From assembly GCF_026162625.1 (NCBI RefSeq), contig NZ_JAOTBD010000022.1, forward strand, positions 1 through 58,401: a stretch of DNA of 58,401 nucleotides. The letters run 5' to 3'. Shown here in pieces: positions 1 to 10,971 of this stretch; positions within the stretch are counted from its first letter, which is position 1, and each line of letters starts with the position of its first letter. This DNA comes from Paracoccus beibuensis (GTDB taxonomy: Bacteria > Pseudomonadota > Alphaproteobacteria > Rhodobacterales > Rhodobacteraceae). The position numbers and the translations under genes were made by a program. The notes beneath the pieces were generated by a model. That model saw only the letters and a program-made list of their open reading frames with translations. It searched no databases and was not told the origin of the DNA.

Positions 1-177
1 TACAGCCGGGATCTGAACCCCGTCGAGATGGCCTTCGCAAAGCTCAAGGCACTGATCAGGAGAACCGCCGCCCGAAACTATGAGGCTCTATGGCAAGTTG
101 TCGGGCAGGTCTGTGATCTCTTCACTGATGAGAAACGTTAAAATCTCCTTAAAGGCGCCGGATATGAGACCGGTTAG
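1..177 (+). pseudogene. IS630-family transposase, C-terminal remnant with in-frame stop
   Basis: The frame open from base 1 encodes the end of an IS630-type DDE transposase: the block SRDLNPVEMAFAKLK matches the family's SPDLNPIE...F.KLK signature around the last catalytic acidic residue. A TAA at 139-141 interrupts the frame. The codons after it continue in the same frame as NLLKGAGYETG to a second stop at 175-177, which resembles the usual ending of these transposases (N-F/L-L-K-x-A-G-Y). I infer that a nonsense change, for example CAA to TAA, shortened the protein by about a dozen residues. The N-terminal part lies outside the window, so the rest of the element cannot be judged. Confidence 0.75.
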
Positions 178-189
178 ACGCAACCCGCT

Positions 190-612
190 CTAGAACGTCA
201 TGTGCCGGACCCGCGCCGACAGCTCGATCGCTGCGGCATGCAGGCGGTTGATGTTCAGCTGTTCGCGGATCTCGGCCAGCATCACGATCTCGCCCTCGTA
301 AAGACGGCCGTCGGCGGCGCCGACGTCGCAGGCCAGCGCGTAGGCCGTCTCATACAGCTTTTCCGGCAGCGCATCGCGGATCAGGCCGATGAGGGCATCG
401 ACACCGTCTTCGTCGTCGAAAAGGGTCATGACCGTCTGGCTGACGGCCCGGATGCGGTCGTCGTCATAGGATGCGAAAACCGGCGCGTGATCGACCATGC
501 GCTGGATCGCCACCAACTCGGACGTGCGGACCGTGCTGTCGGAAGCTGACACGGCGACCATGACGGCTACCAGCGCATCGCAGGGGCTGAGGGAGGGCAG
601 ATCGATGGTCAT
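190..612 (-). CDS. TerB-like (tellurite resistance TerB family) protein
   Basis: A 140-residue soluble all-helical protein. Two acidic blocks, D-S-T-V-R-T-S-E and G-R-L-Y-E-G-E, sit in repeats of the TerB/DjlA metal-binding helical fold. The start at 612 is chosen because GGAGAG lies 6-7 bases upstream. A longer frame reaching 708 would run into lysS and lacks a good ribosome site. The gene is divergent from lysS. Family members often occur as stand-alone proteins of unknown function, and true tellurite resistance should not be assumed. Fold assignment is from motif recognition; function is unknown. Confidence 0.75.
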   Translation of the reverse strand: MTIDLPSLSPCDALVAVMVAVSASDSTVRTSELVAIQRMVDHAPVFASYDDDRIRAVSQTVMTLFDDEDGVDALIGLIRDALPEKLYETAYALACDVGAADGRLYEGEIVMLAEIREQLNINRLHAAAIELSARVRHMTF

Positions 613-643
613 GGGTCTCTCCGGCTGGTTCGGGCTCAGATTA

Positions 644-672
644 TTGACGATGCGCGGCGCATTCAATAAGCG
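644..672 (+). promoter_or_regulatory. Candidate lysS promoter with a palindrome in its spacer
   Basis: TTGACG at 644-649 and TAAGCG at 667-672 are 17 bases apart, upstream of the lysS start at 701. The -10 match is poor. The spacer contains the perfect 13-base palindrome ATGCGC-G-GCGCAT (650-662). The promoter reading is inference; the palindrome is directly visible. Confidence 0.3.
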
Positions 673-700
673 TTCCGGACCCTGAGCAGGAGAGAGCGAC

Positions 701-2284
701 ATGACCACCTTGCGCGACGCCGCAATGCAATCGAAGGCCTGGCCGTTCGAAGAAGCGCGCCGGGTGCTGAAACGCTATGAGAAGAAGGACCCCGAGAAAG
801 GGTATGTCCTGTTCGAGACGGGCTATGGCCCATCAGGTCTGCCGCATATCGGGACCTTCGGCGAGGTTGCTCGAACGACCATGATCCGCCGGGCTTTCCA
901 GCTGATCAGCGACATTCCGACGCGGCTGATCTGCTTTTCGGACGACATGGACGGCATGCGCAAGGTGCCCGAGAACGTGCCCCAGCAGGACCTTCTCAAG
1001 GCGCATCTGCAGCTGCCCCTGACTGCCGTTCCGGACCCGTTCGGCACGCATGACAGCTTTGGTGACCACAACAACGCGATGCTGCGGCGCTTTCTTGACA
1101 CATTCGGCTTCGAGTACGAGTTCGTCAGCGCGACCGAATATTACAAGTCCGGCCAATTCGACGCGATCCTGCTGCGCGCGGCCGAGAAATACGACGAGAT
1201 CATGGAGGTGATGCTGGCATCGCTGCGCGAGGAACGTCAGCAGACCTATTCCTGCTTCCTGCCGATCAGCGCCAAGACGGGCCGGGTCCTTTACGTTCCA
1301 ATCAAGAACGTCGATGCCATAAACGGCACGATCACCTTTGACGAAGACGGCGAGGAAATCACGCTGCCGGTCACCGGCGGCAACGTGAAGCTGCAGTGGA
1401 AGCCCGATTTCGGCGCCCGGTGGGCTGCGCTGGACGTCGACTTCGAGATGTACGGCAAGGACCACAGCACCAACACGCCGATCTATGACCGCATCTGCGA
1501 GATCCTGGGCGGCCGGAAGCCCGAGCACTTCACCTACGAGCTGTTCCTTGACCAGCACGGTCAAAAGATCAGCAAGTCCAAGGGCAACGGCCTGTCGATA
1601 GACGAATGGCTGACCTATGCGTCGACGGAAAGCCTGTCGTACTTCATGTACCAGAAGCCCAAGACGGCCAAGCGCATGTATTTCGACGTCATCCCGAAGG
1701 CCGTCGACGAATACCACCAGCAGCTGCGCGCCTTCCCCGACCAGACGCCGGAACAGCAGCTGGCCAACCCGGTGTGGCACATCCACGGCGGCAAGGTTCC
1801 GGCGTCTGACCTGGTCGTGCCGTTCCAGATGCTGCTGAACCTGGCCTCGGTGGCGGGGGCCACGGGCAAGGACGGGCTCTGGGGCTTCATCCGCCGCTAT
1901 GCCCCGGACGCCAGCCCGGAAACGCATCCGGGCCTGGATGCCGCGGCGGGCTTTGCGCTGCGGTACTTCCAGGACTTCGTCGCGCCGACCCGGACGTTCC
2001 GCGATACCACCGAGGTCGAGCGGCGCGCGATGGAGGATCTGGCCGCGCGCCTGGCTGCGTGGGACCAGCCTGCGGACCCCGAGACACTGCAGTCGATGGT
2101 CTTCGCCATTGGCAAGGAGCATGGGTTCGAGCCGCTGCGCGACTGGTTCAGCGCGCTTTATCAGGTGCTGCTGGGGGCGGACCAGGGACCGCGCTTCGGG
2201 GGCTTCATCGCGCTCTATGGCATCGACGAGACGCGGGCCCTGATCGAGGACGCGCTGGCTGGAAAGCTGACTGCCGGCGCCTGA
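701..2284 (+). CDS. lysS: Lysyl-tRNA synthetase, class I
   Basis: This 527-residue cytosolic enzyme attaches lysine to tRNA-Lys (EC 6.1.1.6). It is a class I synthetase: the HIGH signature appears as HIGT in [16 protein letters not shown] near residue 50, and the KMSKS signature as KISKSKG near residue 288. This archaeal-type LysRS replaces the class II enzyme in many alphaproteobacteria, including Rhodobacteraceae. The start is supported by GGAGAG about 7 bases upstream. Length is normal for the family. A GC-rich hairpin follows the stop at 2293-2313. Nothing unusual was seen. Confidence 0.96.
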   Translation: MTTLRDAAMQSKAWPFEEARRVLKRYEKKDPEKGYVLFETGYGPSGLPHIGTFGEVARTTMIRRAFQLISDIPTRLICFSDDMDGMRKVPENVPQQDLLKAHLQLPLTAVPDPFGTHDSFGDHNNAMLRRFLDTFGFEYEFVSATEYYKSGQFDAILLRAAEKYDEIMEVMLASLREERQQTYSCFLPISAKTGRVLYVPIKNVDAINGTITFDEDGEEITLPVTGGNVKLQWKPDFGARWAALDVDFEMYGKDHSTNTPIYDRICEILGGRKPEHFTYELFLDQHGQKISKSKGNGLSIDEWLTYASTESLSYFMYQKPKTAKRMYFDVIPKAVDEYHQQLRAFPDQTPEQQLANPVWHIHGGKVPASDLVVPFQMLLNLASVAGATGKDGLWGFIRRYAPDASPETHPGLDAAAGFALRYFQDFVAPTRTFRDTTEVERRAMEDLAARLAAWDQPADPETLQSMVFAIGKEHGFEPLRDWFSALYQVLLGADQGPRFGGFIALYGIDETRALIEDALAGKLTAGA

Positions 2285-2292
2285 CGCGGCGC

Positions 2293-2313
2293 GGCGCCCG
2301 TTGCGCGGGCGCC
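2293..2313 (+). terminator. GC-rich hairpin after lysS
   Basis: GGCGCCCG, a five-base loop TTGCG, then CGGGCGCC: a perfect 8-bp stem 9 bases after the lysS stop. No long T tract follows (only CCTTG), so it may be a weak or factor-assisted terminator. Confidence 0.5.
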
Positions 2314-2424
2314 CCTTGCAGCGCACGGTCCGTTCAGGGCACGTTAACCTCTCAGCAACTATTCCTGACGGCATCACGTCCGGCCCCCTGGCCCGCGAGA
2401 CTTGCCGATTTGGAGGAATAGCCG

Positions 2425-4719
2425 ATGAACATTGCAATCACGAACGGGCTTTTGCTGATGCCGCCGACGTTCCGTTCCGGGCTCGGCGTCTGGTCGCAGA
2501 CCGACGGCCGGTCGGGCAGCGCCACATGGGCGGCGGCCGGCAACGCCGCGCTTGTTCCCGCCGATCAGGACTTCGGCGCCTGCCTGGAGATCGTCAAGCA
2601 GCAGACCACGACCAGCCTGCGCTTCATGGGCGAGACGCCGATGATCCCCGGCGTCTATCTGCGCATCTCGGCGCGGGTAAAGGCGGTTGCTGGCGCCTTG
2701 TCCAGCGTTCGCATCGCAGGCTGGGCGGGCGACGGCGCCCGGAACCACGTGGGCGGCCTTGTCGAGACGGGAACCACGGTGGCAATGCGCAACTATGGCG
2801 AGATCGTCGAAGTCAGCGCCATCGTAGGCGTCGGGTCGCGGCGTGGCGTCGACATGGGCTGGGGGACGCGCCCGGTCTATGGTCATTTCGGGCTGGACCT
2901 CGTGGGCGCGAATGGCGGCGCCTTCCGGATCGAGTCGATCCGCATCGACGACATCACTGCGGCCTTCGTGCCGTCGCTGCTGGACTGGGTCGATGTGCGC
3001 GATTTCGGGGCCGTGGGTGACGGGGTCACCAACGACCGCGAGGCGTTCCTGACGGCCGACGCGGCAAGCAACGGCGGGGCGGTCGTGGTGCCAGAAGGCA
3101 GCTTCTTCATTTCGGGCGACATGTCGATCAAGAGTCCGATCCGCTTCAGGGGCCGGATCAGCACGCCTGCGGCGACGCGCGTGTCCTTCCTCAGCAGCTT
3201 CGATTTTCCGACCTATGCCGACGCCTTCGGCGACGAAACGCTTGGCATGAAGAAGGCGCTTCAGGCGTTGCTTGGATATACCGACCACCTGTCGCTGGAC
3301 CTCTGCGGGCGGCGGGTCGACCTGGACGAGCCGCTGGTGATCGACCAACTGGCGCCTACGACCGATGCTTTCTCGAACCGTCGCGTGATCCGCAACGGGG
3401 GCATCCAGGCAAAGGCGGGTCCGGCCTGGACGACCGGCACCTGGTCCAGCGTCGCCACCTATCACCCGAACAACCCCTTGGTGCTGACCAACGTCGCGAA
3501 TGTCGCGCAGATCGAGATCGGAAGCCGCGTGATCGGCAGCGGCGTCGGCCGCGAGGTCTATGTCAACGGCAGGAACATCTCGCAGGGCACGCTGTCGCTG
3601 TCGCAGCCACTCTATGGCGGTGCTGCGACGCGGACGTACACGTTCGAGCGCTATCGCTACCTGTTCGACTTCTCGGGGATGCGTCAGCTGGACCGGCTGA
3701 ACTTCGTCGACATCGACTTTGGCTGCGAAGGCATCGCCAGCGCCCTGATGCTGGCCCCCAAGGGCGAAATGGTGCAGTTGCGCGACTGTTATATCACCCG
3801 CCCCAGGGATCGCGGGATCACTTCGATCGGCCGTGGCTGCCAGGACCTTCTGGTCGATCACTGCCAGTTCCTGTCCAACGACATGGACCTGCCTGCGCAG
3901 AGCCGCACGACCATCGGCATCAACGTCAACGCCAATGACGTCAAGATTCGCAACAACCGGTTCGTGCGGTTCGCGCATTTCATGGTGGCCTGCGGCGGCG
4001 GGCACATCATCTCCGGGAACCACTGGTTCCAGGGCGACGGATCCGGGCAGGGGCTTCGTTATGCGGGCCTGGTGCTGACGCAGCCGAACGTGCAGACCAC
4101 CGTGACGGCGAACTATGTCGACAACGCCTCGATTGAATGGACGAACGAGCATAGCGCCATTCCCAACTTCACCGGGTCCGAATACAGCTTCGGCGGCCTG
4201 ACGCTGACGGGGAATACCTTCCTTTGTTCGAACACGGTCCCCTGGTTCACCTGGATCACGATCAAGCCCCACGGAACCGGGCATTTCATCCAGGGCCTGA
4301 ACGTGGTCGGCAACGTCTTCAAGGCGCTCTACGGGAACGTCGAACGGATCGACCGTGTCGACACGTCCATCGCCGACCTGAACTACAACAGCATGCGCAA
4401 CGTTCAGTTCGAGGCGAACACATTCAACGGCATCAACACCTATGTCTCGAACCCCCTGATGATCCAGCACAACCAGACCAGCGCCTCTGGCACGTGGACC
4501 CTGCCGGTGATCCAGGGCCTGCCGTTCCAGGGCTGGGCGAAGTCGGTCCAGTCGGTCGTCACCGAATCGGCCTTGGTGACGGCGAACGGAACGCGCGTCG
4601 ACTCCGCCCCGACGGTCACCACCGAGGTCGGCACCGGACGCAGGCAGATTCGCCTGTCCTGGGCGCAACCGCTGCGCGGCAGGATCTGCATCTATGCGAG
4701 GATGGACCGGCCGCAATAG
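2425..4719 (+). CDS. Right-handed beta-helix (pectate lyase / GH28-like) spike-type protein
   Basis: A 764-residue protein with a strong GGAGG site upstream. The first ~185 residues look like a beta-sandwich module. VDVRDFGAVGDGVTND near residues 188-203 is the opening signature of the pectate-lyase-3/GH28-related beta helix. The middle is rich in N-x-V/I and G-N-x-F turns typical of helix rungs (such as IRNNRF, ISGNHW, LTGNTF). There is no signal peptide or membrane segment. Similar signal-less proteins occur in Rhodobacterales; I recall resemblance to gene-transfer-agent head-spike or phage tail-spike proteins, but this is memory, not a search. Enzyme activity is unproven. It could bind or cut a surface polysaccharide. 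Confidence 0.8.
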   Translation: MNIAITNGLLLMPPTFRSGLGVWSQTDGRSGSATWAAAGNAALVPADQDFGACLEIVKQQTTTSLRFMGETPMIPGVYLRISARVKAVAGALSSVRIAGWAGDGARNHVGGLVETGTTVAMRNYGEIVEVSAIVGVGSRRGVDMGWGTRPVYGHFGLDLVGANGGAFRIESIRIDDITAAFVPSLLDWVDVRDFGAVGDGVTNDREAFLTADAASNGGAVVVPEGSFFISGDMSIKSPIRFRGRISTPAATRVSFLSSFDFPTYADAFGDETLGMKKALQALLGYTDHLSLDLCGRRVDLDEPLVIDQLAPTTDAFSNRRVIRNGGIQAKAGPAWTTGTWSSVATYHPNNPLVLTNVANVAQIEIGSRVIGSGVGREVYVNGRNISQGTLSLSQPLYGGAATRTYTFERYRYLFDFSGMRQLDRLNFVDIDFGCEGIASALMLAPKGEMVQLRDCYITRPRDRGITSIGRGCQDLLVDHCQFLSNDMDLPAQSRTTIGINVNANDVKIRNNRFVRFAHFMVACGGGHIISGNHWFQGDGSGQGLRYAGLVLTQPNVQTTVTANYVDNASIEWTNEHSAIPNFTGSEYSFGGLTLTGNTFLCSNTVPWFTWITIKPHGTGHFIQGLNVVGNVFKALYGNVERIDRVDTSIADLNYNSMRNVQFEANTFNGINTYVSNPLMIQHNQTSASGTWTLPVIQGLPFQGWAKSVQSVVTESALVTANGTRVDSAPTVTTEVGTGRRQIRLSWAQPLRGRICIYARMDRPQ

Positions 4720-4769
4720 AAACGCAGTCGAAGGCACGGCTTAGGCAACCCTGGGCCGTGCGAAGTGCT

Positions 4770-4836
4770 GTGAATTATTTACTAATCGAGCGGATCCTCG
4801 TGAATAAATTTACAGAATAATCGTTTTATAAAAACG
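4770..4836 (+). promoter_or_regulatory. AT-rich control region upstream of acsA with two dyads
   Basis: Two similar imperfect dyads, GTGAATTATTTAC (4770-4782) and GTGAATAAATTTAC (4800-4813), start exactly 30 bases apart and flank a small CGAG-N6-CTCG hairpin (4787-4800). A third dyad, CGTTTT-ATA-AAAACG, lies at 4822-4836. The block is far more AT-rich than its surroundings and sits 115-180 bases before the acsA start. The GTGA-N6-TTAC shape recalls CRP/FNR-family sites, but the regulator is unknown. Confidence 0.45.
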
Positions 4837-4950
4837 GTTTAACTTTAGTTCTCACTTGTGCTTAACATCTTCCCGAACGCAGCCGCGCCTTCGGCCTGAC
4901 ACCGGTCCGTCCCGCCCGCGCTGCGAGTTGGCTGCAAGGAGGGGGATGCC

Positions 4951-6906
<1,956 letters not shown>

Positions 6907-6913
6907 CACGTGT

Positions 6914-6936
6914 CGGGGGGCCGTACCGGTCCCCCG
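6914..6936 (+). terminator. Strong hairpin between acsA and the symporter genes
   Basis: CGGGGGGCCG-TAC-CGGTCCCCCG forms a 10-bp stem with one G-T pair, starting 8 bases after the acsA stop. There is no T tract. It may attenuate transcription or stabilise the acsA mRNA end. Confidence 0.45.
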
Positions 6937-7026
6937 CGAAGCCTGCCCCGCCATCCGCCGGCGCCGAGCAGGAACAAGATAAGGGCGGAGCCATCGACAT
7001 GTCTGAACAGGGAGGGACCGAAGGAC

Positions 7027-7284
7027 ATGAGTGACAGACAATCTTCCAACGCCTATTGGCAGGCGAACCTGCGCATCATCTATATCTGCCTGGCCATCTG
7101 GGCGCTGGTTTCCTATGGCTTCGCCATCATCCTGCGGCCGCTGATCTCGATGATCCCGGTGGGGGGCACGGACCTGGGCTTCTGGTTCGCGCAGCAGGGG
7201 TCGATCCTGGTCTTCATCGTGCTGATCTTCTGGTACGCGGCGCGCATGAACAAGCTCGACGCCGAATACGGCGTGGACGAGTGA
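7027..7284 (+). CDS. Sodium/solute symporter small subunit (DUF4212)
   Basis: An 85-residue membrane protein with two hydrophobic helices (about residues 15-35 and 50-70). It matches the DUF4212 small-subunit family, whose members lie immediately upstream of a large SSS-family symporter subunit. The start is chosen at the ATG preceding SDRQSSNAYWQ because the family begins with this tryptophan-bearing segment and a GGGAGG/AAGG site precedes it. The gene is 10 bases from the large subunit and presumably forms a complex with it in the inner membrane. The transported solute is probably acetate or another short organic acid, inferred from acsA. Confidence 0.9.
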   Translation: MSDRQSSNAYWQANLRIIYICLAIWALVSYGFAIILRPLISMIPVGGTDLGFWFAQQGSILVFIVLIFWYAARMNKLDAEYGVDE

Positions 7285-7294
7285 GGAACATCAG

Positions 7295-9103
7295 ATGAGC
7301 CAGTTTACCCTGAACCTGCTGGTCATCGGCGCGTCCTTCGCGCTGTATATCGGCATCGCCATCTGGGCCCGCGCGGGCTCGACGGCGGAATTCTATGCCG
7401 CCAACCGCGGTATCAGCCCGGTGATGAACGGCATGGCGACGGCCGCCGACTGGATGTCGGCCGCGTCCTTCATCTCGATGGCGGGCCTGATCGCCTTCAC
7501 GGGATACGACAACTCTACCTACCTGATGGGCTGGACGGGCGGCTATGTGCTGCTTGCCCTGCTGCTGGCGCCGTATCTGCGCAAGTTCGGCAAGTTCACC
7601 GTGCCGGAATTCATCGGCGACCGCTTCTATTCGCGGACCGCGCGCATCATCGGCGTGATCTGCCTTCTGATCGTCTCGATCACCTATGTGATCGGCCAGA
7701 TGACCGGTGTCGGCGTGACCTTCTCTCGCTATCTGGAGGTGTCGAACTCCACCGGTCTCTGGATCGGTGCGGCGCTGGTATTCTGCTACGCTGTTCTGGG
7801 CGGCATGAAGGGCATCACCTACACCCAGGTGGCGCAGTACATCGTGCTGATCACCGCCTACACGATCCCGGCGATCTTCATTTCGCTGCAGCTGACCGGG
7901 AACTTCCTGCCGCAGCTGGGGCTGTTCGGCACGCATGACGCGACGGGCGTCGCGTTCCTGACCAAGCTGAACCAGGTGGTGACCGACCTGGGCTTCCGCG
8001 AATATACGGCGCATCACAATTCAACCCTGGACATGGTGCTGTTCACCCTGGCGCTGATGATCGGCACGGCGGGCCTTCCGCATGTCATCATCCGCTTCTT
8101 CACCGTTCCCAAGGTGTCGGACGCCCGCAAATCGGCGGGATGGGCGCTGGTATTCATTGCGCTGCTCTATACCGTCGCCCCGGCGGTCGGTTCGATGGCG
8201 CGCTTCAACCTGACCGCCACCATGTGGCCGGGCGCGCAGGCAGGCGACACCTTCAGCGAGCCTGCGGTCTCGCTGGAAGCGATCGAGACCGCGCCCGAAC
8301 TGGCCTGGATGCGCAACTGGCAGACCACCGGCCTGCTGGCGTGGGAAGACAAGAATGGCGACGGCCGCATCCAGTACTACAACGACGCCAACCCCGACAG
8401 CCCCGCCGCCGCCATTGCGACCGAGCGAAACCTGGCCGGGAACGAGCTGACCACCGTGAACAACGACATCATGGTGCTGGCGAACCCTGAAATCGCGAAC
8501 CTGCCGGGATGGGTCATCGCGGTCGTTGCGGCGGGCGGCCTCGCCGCGGCGCTTTCGACGGCGGCCGGGCTGCTGCTGGCGATCTCGGGCGCGGTGTCGC
8601 ACGACCTGATCAAGGGCACCCTGCGCCCGGACATCAGCGAAAAGGGCGAGCTGATGGCGGCGCGCATCTCGATGGCGGTGTCGATCCTGGTGGCGACGAT
8701 CCTGGGCCTGAACCCTCCGGGATTTGCCGCGCAGACCGTGGCGCTGGCCTTCGGCCTTGCGGCAAGCTCGATCTTCCCGGTGCTGATGATGGGCATCTTC
8801 TCCAAGCGAGTTACCCGCGAAGGGGCCATCGCGGGCATGGTGTCGGGCATGGCGGTGACCATCCTCTACATCTTCGCCTACAAGGGCTGGTTCTTCATTC
8901 CCGAGACGAACATGCTGCCCGACACGCCGGACGCATGGCTCTTCGGCATCTCGCCGGCTTCGTTCGGCACGGTCGGCGCGCTGATCAACTTCGTCGTCGC
9001 CTATGTCGTGTCGCAAGCGACGCAGCGCCCGCCCGCCCATGTGCAGGAGCTGGTCGAATCGATCCGCGTCCCGCGCGGTGCCGGCGACGCCGTCGCCCAT
9101 TGA
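7295..9103 (+). CDS. Sodium/solute symporter large subunit, acetate-type
   Basis: A 602-residue polytopic inner-membrane transporter of the SSS (SLC5) family. The N-terminal half carries the conserved block AADWMSAASFISMAGLIAF and the LGGMKGITYTQVAQYIV segment typical of ActP-like carriers. A polar insertion of about 90 residues (near residues 325-405), rich in acidic residues and including DKNGDGRIQYYND, resembles an EF-hand-like calcium loop seen in this subfamily. It is transcribed with the DUF4212 subunit. ActP itself lacks that partner, so I do not use the name actP. Acetate transport is inferred from the neighbouring acsA. Confidence 0.9.
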   Translation: MSQFTLNLLVIGASFALYIGIAIWARAGSTAEFYAANRGISPVMNGMATAADWMSAASFISMAGLIAFTGYDNSTYLMGWTGGYVLLALLLAPYLRKFGKFTVPEFIGDRFYSRTARIIGVICLLIVSITYVIGQMTGVGVTFSRYLEVSNSTGLWIGAALVFCYAVLGGMKGITYTQVAQYIVLITAYTIPAIFISLQLTGNFLPQLGLFGTHDATGVAFLTKLNQVVTDLGFREYTAHHNSTLDMVLFTLALMIGTAGLPHVIIRFFTVPKVSDARKSAGWALVFIALLYTVAPAVGSMARFNLTATMWPGAQAGDTFSEPAVSLEAIETAPELAWMRNWQTTGLLAWEDKNGDGRIQYYNDANPDSPAAAIATERNLAGNELTTVNNDIMVLANPEIANLPGWVIAVVAAGGLAAALSTAAGLLLAISGAVSHDLIKGTLRPDISEKGELMAARISMAVSILVATILGLNPPGFAAQTVALAFGLAASSIFPVLMMGIFSKRVTREGAIAGMVSGMAVTILYIFAYKGWFFIPETNMLPDTPDAWLFGISPASFGTVGALINFVVAYVVSQATQRPPAHVQELVESIRVPRGAGDAVAH

Positions 9104-9159
9104 TGCAACCGCCGCGTCCCCATGGGGGCGCGGCATCCCTTCGGCAAGGTTCACGGGCG

Positions 9160-10971
9160 ATGTCAGACAGCATCCTGGGCTTCATCGCCACCGTCCATCC
9201 CTATGACAGCCTGAAGCGGGACGAGCTGGCGCGGGTCGCCGGCTCCTTCAGCCGCAGGCGGTTCGCGGCCGGCGACGTCATCTATGACTATGGCAATCGC
9301 CTGCCGGGCCTCTACCTGATCGAGAGCGGCCGTGTTGCCGTCACCGACCGCAACGGCGACAGCGTCTCGCAGCTGGGACCTCGCAACAGCTTCGGCGAAC
9401 GCGGGTTGCTGCGCGACGGGGTGGCGGTCACCACCGCCACGGTGCTGGATGATGCCGTCGTGCTGATGCTGCCCCGGGCCGAGGTGAACCGCCTGATCGC
9501 CGAACATCGCAGTGTCGCGCGCTTCTTCGACCGGGGCTGCGGTCCGGCGGACCGGGGCGCCGACATCGCCATGCTGAAGGTCGGAGAGCTTTTGTCGCAT
9601 CGCCCCGTCAGCTGCACCCCCGACACCCCCGTCATCGAGGCTGCGCAGCTGATGCGCGACGAGCGGATCAGCAGCCTGGGGATCACCGAGGGCGGCCGCC
9701 TGATCGGCCTTGTCACGATCCGCGACATGACCACCCGTGTCGTGGCCGAGGGACGCGACATGCGCCAGCCGGTATCGGAGGTCATGACCGCAGATCCGGT
9801 GACGCTTGCCCCATCGGCGCTTGGCTATGACGTTCTGAACATCATGCTGGAACGGCGCGTGGGCCACCTTCCGGTCGTCGAGGATGGGCGCTTCGTCGGC
9901 ATGATCAGCCAGACCGACCTGACGCGGGTGCAGGCGGTCTCGGCGGCCGGGCTGATCCGCGACGTGGCGCAGGCCGACAGCCCGGCGCAGATGGCGCGTG
10001 CCACGGCCCGCATTCCTGAACTGCTTGTGCAGCTGGTCCAGGCAGGCCAGCGGCACGAGATCATCACGCGGATGATCACCGACATCGCCGATGCTGCGAC
10101 GCGTCGGCTGCTGGATCTTGTGGCGGCCGATCTGGGACCGGCGCCCGCGCCGTGGCTCTGGGCCGCCTGCGGCAGCCAAGGGCGGCAGGAACAGACCGGC
10201 ACCAGCGACCAGGACAATTGCCTGATCCTGGGACCCGGCACCGATCCGCAGGACCCGTGGTTTCAAGCCCTCGCGCGGCGGGTCAGCGACGGGCTGCACG
10301 ATTGCGGCTATGTCCATTGCCCCGGTGACATGATGGCCACGAACCCGCGCTGGTGCCAACCGGTCGATGTCTGGCGCGGCTATTTCCGCGACTGGATCGC
10401 CCATCCCAGCCCCGAGGCGCAGATGCTGGCATCGGTCATGTTCGACCTGCGCGCCATCGGTGGTGACGCCGCCTTGCTGGACGACCTGCGCCGGGATACT
10501 CTGGAGGCTGCTTCCAGAAACTCGATCTTCGTGGCGCATATGGTGGCCAACAGCCTCAAGCACCGCCCGCCACTGGGCCTGATCGGCGGCTTCGCCACGA
10601 TCCGATCGGGCGAATACCGCCACCATGTCGACATGAAGCACAATGGCGTCGTGCCGGTCACCGACCTTGCGCGCGTGTATGCGCTGCAGGGGCGCATCGG
10701 CGCCGTGAACACCCGTGCCCGCCTGGAAGAGGCCGAGGCGCGGGGCGTGATCTCGGCCAGCGGGGCGCGGGACCTGATCGCGGCCTATGACATGATCCAG
10801 ACGACGCGGCTGGAAAACCAGGCGCATCTGGTCAGGGCGGGGCGCAAGCCGGATAACTACCTCTCGCCCGCCGATCTTTCGGCGTTCGAACGAAGCCACC
10901 TGCGCGACGCCTTTGTCGTCGTGCGCGGCATGCAGTCGGCGGTGGGACATGGAAAGGGAATGCTGGGATGA
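9160..10971 (+). CDS. cNMP-binding / CBS / DUF294 nucleotidyltransferase-like protein
   Basis: About 603 residues in this order: a cyclic-nucleotide-binding-type beta roll (about 10-115), two CBS domains (about 140-260), a DUF294 nucleotidyltransferase-like domain (about 300-430) with CGSQGRQEQ and TSDQDN, which match the G-S-x-x-R and D-x-D patterns of that fold, and a C-terminal helical DUF294_C domain. Such proteins are cytosolic and sit beside symporters of this type in many proteobacteria. They are thought to be regulatory, and the biochemical activity is not established. An in-frame ATG at 9103, overlapping the symporter stop as TGATG, would add 19 residues and could give translational coupling. 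I prefer 9160 because homology begins there. Confidence 0.85.
   Translation: MSDSILGFIATVHPYDSLKRDELARVAGSFSRRRFAAGDVIYDYGNRLPGLYLIESGRVAVTDRNGDSVSQLGPRNSFGERGLLRDGVAVTTATVLDDAVVLMLPRAEVNRLIAEHRSVARFFDRGCGPADRGADIAMLKVGELLSHRPVSCTPDTPVIEAAQLMRDERISSLGITEGGRLIGLVTIRDMTTRVVAEGRDMRQPVSEVMTADPVTLAPSALGYDVLNIMLERRVGHLPVVEDGRFVGMISQTDLTRVQAVSAAGLIRDVAQADSPAQMARATARIPELLVQLVQAGQRHEIITRMITDIADAATRRLLDLVAADLGPAPAPWLWAACGSQGRQEQTGTSDQDNCLILGPGTDPQDPWFQALARRVSDGLHDCGYVHCPGDMMATNPRWCQPVDVWRGYFRDWIAHPSPEAQMLASVMFDLRAIGGDAALLDDLRRDTLEAASRNSIFVAHMVANSLKHRPPLGLIGGFATIRSGEYRHHVDMKHNGVVPVTDLARVYALQGRIGAVNTRARLEEAEARGVISASGARDLIAAYDMIQTTRLENQAHLVRAGRKPDNYLSPADLSAFERSHLRDAFVVVRGMQSAVGHGKGMLG

Noticed and set aside
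833..4737. Long minus-strand frames opposite lysS and the beta-helix gene
   Set aside because: They mirror the codon pattern of the real genes, have R/H/Q-rich sequences without domains and no ribosome sites.
9103..9159. Upstream ATG as the start of the DUF294 protein
   Set aside because: The TGATG coupling is attractive, but the 19 added residues are proline-, glycine- and arginine-rich with no similarity to the family start; kept only as an alternative.
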